Shown piece by piece: positions 58,535-64,000 of a stretch of 64,000 nucleotides of DNA. The stretch is from NCBI GenBank assembly GCA_934448295.1, contig CAKSEY010000012.1:1-64000 (forward strand), written 5' to 3'. The notes under the pieces are model-generated. The model was not told where the DNA came from, searched no databases, and saw nothing but the letters and a program-made list of their open reading frames with translations. The number at the start of each line of letters is the position of its first letter. The first letter of the stretch is position 1. Source of the stretch: an uncultured Oscillospiraceae bacterium. Its GTDB lineage: Bacteria; Bacillota; Clostridia; Oscillospirales; Ruminococcaceae. Both the position numbers and the translations under genes were made by a program.

Positions 58535-59749
58535 TTAACCTATGAATTCCTGAGTCCAGTAGTAGCCGCTGGCTGTATTATCAATGCATACAAATCCAAC
58601 TCCTATCATGGTAACGTCGGGGTTGAGGATATTAGCGCGGTGTCCGGGGGAATCCATCCATGCCTGGACAACTATCTCCGGCGTGGTGTAGCCGTACGCG
58701 ATATTCTCGCCCGAGGTGGTGTAGTATACGTTCGCGTCGTCCAGCGCGGTGAAGCAGCTTCTTCCGTCGGGACGCGTATGTGAATACTCCGTCATGATCT
58801 CGTTTGCACGAAGCTGTGCGACCTCGTTCAGCTTATCGCTTGCCTCCAGCTTGTTGAGTCCGTGTGCGACGCGCTCCTTGTTGACAAGATCGATCACCTG
58901 CTGAACGAATGTGCTCTTGTCCTTCTTCAGCGCCTCTTCCTCGGCGCGGGTCATGCCGGAGGTTACAGTCGCTACGTCCGAGCTGATCCAGCCTTTCCTG
59001 GTATAGACGATCTGCGCTGAGGAATTTTTGGGTATCTGGAAAGTATTATTCTTGACAAGCGTACCGTTTTTCGCAGACGGAGTGGTGCCGTCCTGCGTTA
59101 TATATGCCTTTACGCCATCGGGAGGCAGAACCAGCTTGTAGGTGAACATCTCGTCCCTTATGTAGGGCATTACGTCCGGCTTATTCAGCTTGACCTTGAT
59201 GTTCTTGGTCAGCTCGTCGACCTGCTTGCCGTCGATGTAGCTCACTATCCACAGCTTGCACGGCTCCTTTATCGTCAGGGACCAGCTTGTCAGGGAAGGA
59301 TAAATCGCTTTTGACTTTTGAGCGGGCTTTGTGCCGTCGGTGGTATAATACAGAGTGCTTTTCTTAGGCTTCTCTATTTTCACCTCAGTCGCGCCCTCTT
59401 TTATTGTGGTTTTCACCGAGAGCTTAGGCATGTTTACCTTGATATTCTTGGTAAGATATTTGATCGGCTTGCCGTCAAGGTAGCATACCAATCTCAGCTT
59501 GCACGGCTCTTCGATCCACAGCAGAGAACCCACCTTTTTCGACTTGTCGGTAGGCTTTGTGCCGTCGGTGGTGTAGTATACCTTGCTGCGTACGACGCTT
59601 GAAACGCTCACCGTGGTACAGCCCTTTTCTTTTTTCACCACCTCTACCGAGAGCACCGGCTTTTCGGCGGCGGAAGCCGCGACGTTCAGCGCTGTCAGTG
59701 TTGTCAGCGCTATTACCAGAACCATGAGAAAGGATATTGCCCTTTTCAT
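58535..59749 (-). CDS. Secreted CAP-domain protein, copy A
   Basis: A 404-aa exported protein. A signal peptide (MKRAISFLMVLVIALTTLTA) is followed by two or three chitobiase-type beta repeats, each with YYTTDGTKPT, and a C-terminal CAP/SCP domain of about 130 residues: HTRPDGRSCFTALDDANVYY, SGENIAYGYTTPE, WMDSPGHRANILNPDVTMIG. The CAP histidines and glutamate are present. No anchor signal. Bacterial CAP proteins are secreted with diverse or unknown roles. Start at 59749 with GGGAGG upstream. Tandem paralogue of copy B. Confidence 0.88.
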   Translation of the reverse strand: MKRAISFLMVLVIALTTLTALNVAASAAEKPVLSVEVVKKEKGCTTVSVSSVVRSKVYYTTDGTKPTDKSKKVGSLLWIEEPCKLRLVCYLDGKPIKYLTKNIKVNMPKLSVKTTIKEGATEVKIEKPKKSTLYYTTDGTKPAQKSKAIYPSLTSWSLTIKEPCKLWIVSYIDGKQVDELTKNIKVKLNKPDVMPYIRDEMFTYKLVLPPDGVKAYITQDGTTPSAKNGTLVKNNTFQIPKNSSAQIVYTRKGWISSDVATVTSGMTRAEEEALKKDKSTFVQQVIDLVNKERVAHGLNKLEASDKLNEVAQLRANEIMTEYSHTRPDGRSCFTALDDANVYYTTSGENIAYGYTTPEIVVQAWMDSPGHRANILNPDVTMIGVGFVCIDNTASGYYWTQEFIG

Positions 59750-59827
59750 AAAACGCCTCCCTGTTAAAACTTCTTTCATGCCGTTATATCGCGGCAGAAT
59801 TTCAGCTCAGCCGCTGATATTTCTCAT

Positions 59828-61015
59828 TTATCTAATGAACACCTGCGTCCAGTAGTAGCCGTCCGCCGAATTCTCGTCGTACACAAATCCCACGCCTATC
59901 ATGGTAACGTCAGGGTTGAGGATATTAGCGCGGTGTCCCGGGGAATTCATCCAGCCCTGGAAAACCTTCTCGGGCGTGCTGTAGCCTATCGCGATATTCT
60001 CGCCTGCGGTAAAGTAGGGCAGATTTGCGTCCTCAAGCGCGGTGAAGCAGCCTCTTCCGTCAGGGCGCGTATGCGAATACTTCGTCTCAAGCTCCCCTGC
60101 GCGGAGCTGCGCTACCTCGGTCAGCTTGTCGTAGGTCGTCAGCTTGTTGAGCCCGTTTGCAACGCGCTCCATGTTCACCAGGTCTACCACCTGCTGGGCG
60201 AAGGTGCTCTTATCCTTTTTCAGCGCCAGTTCCTCGTCATAGGTCATGCCGGACGTTACAGTCAGCACGTCCGAGCTTATCCAGCCCTTCTTCACGCAGA
60301 TAAGCTGCGCCGAGGAGTTTTTGGGTATCTGGAAGGAATTTCCCTTGATAAGCGCGCCGTTTTTCGCCGACGGAGTGCTGCCGTCCTGCGTCATATACAC
60401 CTTTACGCCCTCGGGAAGATTTACGAACCTGTAGGTGTACATCTCGCTTCTCACATAAGGCAGTACATTCGGCTGCTTCAGCTTGACCTTGATGTTTGCG
60501 GTCAGTTCATCGTTCTGTTTGCCGTCAATGCAGCTCGCTATCCTCAGCTTGCACGGCTCCTTGATATTCAATATAACCGGCGCCTTTTTTGACTTGTCGG
60601 TGGGCTTGGTGCCGTCTGTGGTGTAATACAGCGTGCTTCCGGCGGCCTTATCTATGTTCACCTGGGTCGCGCCGTCTTTTAAAGTCGTTTTCACCGAGAG
60701 CTTATGCCGCTTTATCTTGATAGTCTTGGTCGCATACTTGACCGGCTTGCCGTCAAGGTAGCACACGACTCTCAGCTTGCACGGCTCCTCGAGCTTTATG
60801 GAAGAATAAACCCGTTCTGATTTGTCGGTGGGCTTTGTGCCATCGGTGGTGTAGTACACCTTGCTGCGTGCGGCTTTTGTTATGTACACCCTGGTATAGC
60901 CGTACTTCTGCTCCACCCTCAGCGAGAGCGCCGTATCATCGGCGGCGAAAGCCGCAATGTTCAGCGCGGTGAGCGCTATTACCAGAACCATGAGAAAGGA
61001 TATTACCCTTTTCAT
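59828..61015 (-). CDS. Secreted CAP-domain protein, copy B
   Basis: A 395-aa paralogue of copy A with the same order: signal peptide (MKRVISFLMVLVIALTALN), repeats with YYTTDGTKPTDKSER, and the CAP domain (HTRPDGRGCFTALEDANLPY; WMNSPGHRANILNPDVTMIG). The intergenic spacers of both copies also match (a CCGTTATA-x-CGCGGCAGAA segment), showing that gene plus spacer was duplicated as a unit. Divergence is greatest in the repeats, least in the CAP core. Confidence 0.88.
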   Translation of the reverse strand: MKRVISFLMVLVIALTALNIAAFAADDTALSLRVEQKYGYTRVYITKAARSKVYYTTDGTKPTDKSERVYSSIKLEEPCKLRVVCYLDGKPVKYATKTIKIKRHKLSVKTTLKDGATQVNIDKAAGSTLYYTTDGTKPTDKSKKAPVILNIKEPCKLRIASCIDGKQNDELTANIKVKLKQPNVLPYVRSEMYTYRFVNLPEGVKVYMTQDGSTPSAKNGALIKGNSFQIPKNSSAQLICVKKGWISSDVLTVTSGMTYDEELALKKDKSTFAQQVVDLVNMERVANGLNKLTTYDKLTEVAQLRAGELETKYSHTRPDGRGCFTALEDANLPYFTAGENIAIGYSTPEKVFQGWMNSPGHRANILNPDVTMIGVGFVYDENSADGYYWTQVFIR

Positions 61016-61106
61016 AAAACTACCTCCCTTTTGAAACTTCGTTCCCGCCGTTATAACGCGGCAGAAGTATTTCAGTTCACTTTCTGCTCACGCTGTAACC
61101 CTCAGC

Positions 61107-61165
61107 TTATGAACATCTGCGTCCGGGGGAATTCATCCAGCCGACAGCGCAATCATCCTTTTCAT
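61107..61165 (-). pseudogene. Collapsed third CAP gene (deletion scar)
   Basis: Reading the minus strand: a ribosome binding site (GGAAGGGG), ATGAAAAGG (the MKR start shared by both copies), then directly GGCTGGATGAATTCCCC (the WMNSP segment of the CAP core) and CGGACGCAGATGTTCATAA (the TQ-x-FI end). A copy of more than 1 kb has thus been reduced to 59 bp. The spacer beyond it also matches the other spacers. The frame stops after ten codons. Confidence 0.75.
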
Positions 61166-61184
61166 ACCAATACCCCTTCCAAAA

Positions 61185-64000
61185 TCAGGACTTGCTCCCC
61201 GCCGCGATAAGCTGAGAATACTGATCGTCCGTCTGGATATTCACGGTATCCCTGCGGCTTATTCCCGCGTTTGCGTAAGCCTGGGTAAGCATGAGCTTTA
61301 TTCTGTTTATCTGGTTTACCTCGGAGGCGCCGGGGTCGAAGTCCACCGCCACGATGTTGCTCTCCGGGTGCTGTCTGCGCAGCTCTCCGATAACGCCCTT
61401 GCCGGTAACGTGGTTAGGCAGGCAGGCGAACGGCTGTACGCACACGATGTTCGGAACCCCCTCGCCGATAAGCTCCAGCATTTCCGCCGAAAGGAACCAG
61501 CCCTCGCCCGCGATGTTTCCGGGGGACACGATGGAACGCACGGATTCGCGCATTTCAAAGATATCGCCGGGGCAGCCGAATTTCGTGCCCTTTACCGCGC
61601 TGCGATAGCTTCTCTCCATAAAGCGGAAAGCCTTTATCGCCGCGTTCTCCGCGAACTCCTTTTTAAGCGTTGTGTAGAGCAGCTCGCGCTTGGTCTTTCC
61701 GTGGGAGCATATGTAGTAGAAGAATCCCATCAGGTCGGGGACTACCACCTCGCAGCCCTCGCTTTCAAGCAGCCCGATTATATTGTTGTTTGCCACCGGG
61801 TGGAACTTTACAAGTATCTCGCCGACAAGTCCCACGCGGGGCTTCTTTATGTCGAGCACCGGGAACTCCGAGAAGTCCTTTACAATCGCGCGGACGTTCC
61901 TGTTGAACCTCGGCAGGGACGTGTATTTCAGCTCTGCGCGCAGGAATGTGCGCCACTTCTCGTAGAGCGCGTTCGCGCTTCCCTTTGAAGCCTCGTACGG
62001 GCGCACCCTGTACAGGCATCTCGACAGCACGTCGCCGTAGATTATCGCCATGAATGCACGTATCGCAAGCGGTATGGTCAGCTTGAAGCCGCTCTGCTTC
62101 TCCAGCCCGACTACGTTAAGGGAGATAAGCGGGATATCGCCGTGCCCGGAGTCCTTCAGCGCCTTTTTCAGCATGCCGACGTAGTTTGTCGCACGGCAGG
62201 CGCCGCCGGTCTGGGTTATCATGACGGAGGTGTTTTTCAGGTCGTACTTCCCGCTGTTGAGCGCGTGAATAAGCTGACCTACTATCAGGATAGACGGATA
62301 GCACGCGTCGTTGTTTACATATTTCAGACCCTCGTCCACCACATCCTTGGAGCAGTCGTTGAGGATAACGACATTGTATCCGGAGTGACCGAACGCCGCT
62401 TCCAGCAGGTCGAAATGGACAGGCGCCATCTGCGGGCAGAGTATCGTGTGCTTCTTGCGCATTTCAGCGGTGAATTCCGGCTGCCTTACATAGCCGAGAT
62501 GTCCCACGGTGGGCTTGAAGTTGTGGCGCTTGCGCTCCTCCACAACGGAGATGAGCGAACGCAGGCGTATTCTCGCCGCGCCAAGGTTGTTAACCTCGTC
62601 TATCTTGAGGCAGGTGTACAGCTTTCCGAAGCTGCGAAGTATCTCCTGCACCTGGTCGGTGGTTATCGCGTCAAGACCGCAGCCGAAGCTGTTGAGCTGC
62701 ACCAGCTCCAGGCAGTCGTGCTTTCCGACAACGTGAGCCGCCGCGTACAGCCTTGAATGATACGTCCACTGATCGACTACGCGTATCGGGCGGACTACCT
62801 GCTCCATGTGGGCAACGCTGTCCTCGGTGAGGACCGCGTAGCCGTAGCCGGTTATCATCTCGGGAAGTCCGTGGTTTATCTCGGGGTCGATGTGGTAGGG
62901 TCTGCCGGCGAGTACGATACCGGGCTTGCCGTTCTCCTCGAGGAATTTCAGCGTTTCCTCGCCCTTGCGGCTCATTTCAGCCTTGAACGCCCTGTCCTCG
63001 GCGTATGCCTTTTCCAGCGCGGAATCTATCTCCGCCCTGGTGAAGCCGCCCTGCGGGAATTCCCTGGAGAACTCCTCGTAAAGGCGCTCTCCCATGCGCT
63101 TCTGGTTGAATATCGGCAGGAACGGGTTCATGAATTTAACGTCCCTGCGCAGCTCCGGAACGGAGTTCTTTATGACCTCTGAATATGTGGCAACGACAGG
63201 ACAGTTGTAGTGATTGTCCGCGCCGTTGTTCTCGCCCATCTCATAGGGCATGGAGGGGTAAAATATGAACTTCACGCCCTCGTCCACAAGCGCCTGGATA
63301 TGACCGTGCGCCAGCTTCGCAGGATAGCACACGGACTCGGACGGCATGGTCTCGATGCCCTTGTCGTATATCTCGCGGGAGGACTTCGGCGACAGCTTTA
63401 CGGAGAATCCCAGCTCGGTCAGAAGCTTGTGCCAGAACGGGTAATTCTCGTACATACCGAGAACCCTCGGAAGTCCCACAACGCCGCGCTTAGCCGTGCT
63501 CTCGGGAAGGCTCTCGCGGTCGAACAGCAGGTGGTATTTATAGTCGAACAGATTCGGCAGCTTCTCCTTAGAGGAAACGTTGCCCGCGCCGCGTTCGCAT
63601 CGGTTGTTGCTTATGTAGCGCTTTCCGTCCGGGAATTTCGTGATGGTGAGCAGGCAGTTGTTGGAGCACCTGCCGCAGCGCGCGGTGGTCTTGTCAACGT
63701 GGAAGTCCTCCAGCTTGTCGGGAGTAGCGATGGAGCTTCCCTTTCCGTCGTCGCGCTCGATGGAGATAAGCGCGCTTCCGTAGGCGCCCATAAGTCCCGC
63801 CTTGTCGGGGCGCACAACGTCCCTGCCGCAGATGAGCTCGAACGCCCTCAGCACGGAGTTGTTCATGAAGGTGCCGCCCTGCACGATTATCTTATCGCCC
63901 ATGGTGGAGGTATCGCGCAGCTTTATTACCTTGAACAGCGCGTTCTTTACGACAGAATAGGACAGACCCGCAGAGATATCCGCAACGGTCGCTCCCTCCT
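61185..64000 (-). CDS. 2-Hydroxyacyl-CoA dehydratase/activase-type protein, 5' end beyond window
   Basis: At least 937 codons are in the window; the frame stays open to the right edge (ADISAGLSYSVVKNALFKVI before the first Met), so the N-terminus is missing. The first part is the end of a BadF/BadG-type ATPase activator domain (IIVQGGTFMNNSVLRAFEL). Next come the Cys-rich segment ARCGRCSNNCLLTITKF and a DUF2229/HgdB-like region (MPSESVCYPAKLAHGHIQAL; LAGRPYHIDPEINHGLPEMI; VYNNDAC-like YVNNDACYPSILIVGQLIHA; QTGGACRATNY). Such giant fusions of activase and dehydratase-like parts are common in Clostridia; the exact substrate is unknown. Confidence 0.85.
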   Translation of the reverse strand, partial: EGATVADISAGLSYSVVKNALFKVIKLRDTSTMGDKIIVQGGTFMNNSVLRAFELICGRDVVRPDKAGLMGAYGSALISIERDDGKGSSIATPDKLEDFHVDKTTARCGRCSNNCLLTITKFPDGKRYISNNRCERGAGNVSSKEKLPNLFDYKYHLLFDRESLPESTAKRGVVGLPRVLGMYENYPFWHKLLTELGFSVKLSPKSSREIYDKGIETMPSESVCYPAKLAHGHIQALVDEGVKFIFYPSMPYEMGENNGADNHYNCPVVATYSEVIKNSVPELRRDVKFMNPFLPIFNQKRMGERLYEEFSREFPQGGFTRAEIDSALEKAYAEDRAFKAEMSRKGEETLKFLEENGKPGIVLAGRPYHIDPEINHGLPEMITGYGYAVLTEDSVAHMEQVVRPIRVVDQWTYHSRLYAAAHVVGKHDCLELVQLNSFGCGLDAITTDQVQEILRSFGKLYTCLKIDEVNNLGAARIRLRSLISVVEERKRHNFKPTVGHLGYVRQPEFTAEMRKKHTILCPQMAPVHFDLLEAAFGHSGYNVVILNDCSKDVVDEGLKYVNNDACYPSILIVGQLIHALNSGKYDLKNTSVMITQTGGACRATNYVGMLKKALKDSGHGDIPLISLNVVGLEKQSGFKLTIPLAIRAFMAIIYGDVLSRCLYRVRPYEASKGSANALYEKWRTFLRAELKYTSLPRFNRNVRAIVKDFSEFPVLDIKKPRVGLVGEILVKFHPVANNNIIGLLESEGCEVVVPDLMGFFYYICSHGKTKRELLYTTLKKEFAENAAIKAFRFMERSYRSAVKGTKFGCPGDIFEMRESVRSIVSPGNIAGEGWFLSAEMLELIGEGVPNIVCVQPFACLPNHVTGKGVIGELRRQHPESNIVAVDFDPGASEVNQINRIKLMLTQAYANAGISRRDTVNIQTDDQYSQLIAAGSKS

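Noticed and set aside
1..64000. tRNA or rRNA genes
   Set aside because: No segment with a recognisable T-arm GGTTCGAATC-type motif paired with an acceptor stem, and no conserved rRNA sequence, was found by eye.

Overview
The window looks like a chromosomal segment of a spore-forming, anaerobic, gut-type Firmicute, most likely a Ruminococcus or other Ruminococcaceae relative. The evidence is a complete spoIIIA operon plus sigK and spoIIID, a pyruvate formate-lyase pair, the Firmicute-type rplU-prp-rpmA cluster with an extended L27, a beta-glucuronidase, a 2-hydroxyacyl-CoA dehydratase-type protein, and a 2420-residue surface protein ending in a dockerin. No rRNA or tRNA gene was recognised. 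This assignment is an inference from gene content only.

Layout. 1-0.95 kb: remnant of a large serine recombinase abutting the 3' end of sigK. 0.95-9 kb: sigK, GNAT, split TSUP permease, pflB-pflA, a CIRCE-controlled hsp20, a TetR regulator and a YczE-like membrane protein. 9-12 kb (minus strand): murA-walJ-Dabb-DNA glycosylase cluster. 12-20 kb: an apparently highly expressed sortase-type surface protein, spoIIID, esterase, lysA, trmB, a zinc-ribbon/TPM pair and two small proteins of unknown role. 20-24.7 kb (minus): methyltransferase plus two half-ABC exporters with two DtxR/IdeR-like boxes. 25-27.3 kb: DUF6110-like protein and a P1B-type metal ATPase. 27.3-28.6 kb: a hairpin-rich composite repeat and gene fragments. 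28.7-36 kb: the giant GLUG/dockerin protein. 36-39 kb: AraC regulator divergent from a GH2 beta-glucuronidase. 39-44.3 kb (minus): rplU-prp-rpmA, then obgE-methyltransferase-mrnC-yitT-yebC. 44.4-49.3 kb: AraC-GGDEF fusion, second copy of the repeat, SulP transporter, trmL, degV, zinc-ribbon protein. 49.3-54 kb (minus): spoIIIAA-AH. 54-64 kb (minus): GT4, pcrA, SPFH protein, two tandem CAP-domain proteins with the scar of a third, and the edge-truncated dehydratase/activase protein.

Functional links. Mother-cell sporulation is represented by sigK, spoIIID and spoIIIA. Anaerobic pyruvate metabolism is represented by pflB/pflA with Rex-like and NrdR-like sites upstream. Envelope and host- or fibre-facing functions are represented by the sorted surface protein, GLUG-dockerin protein, CAP proteins and beta-glucuronidase. 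Metal handling is suggested by the DtxR-box cassette next to a metal P-type ATPase. Most promoters noted here are textbook -35/-10 pairs with 17-nt spacers, which makes operon boundaries fairly readable.
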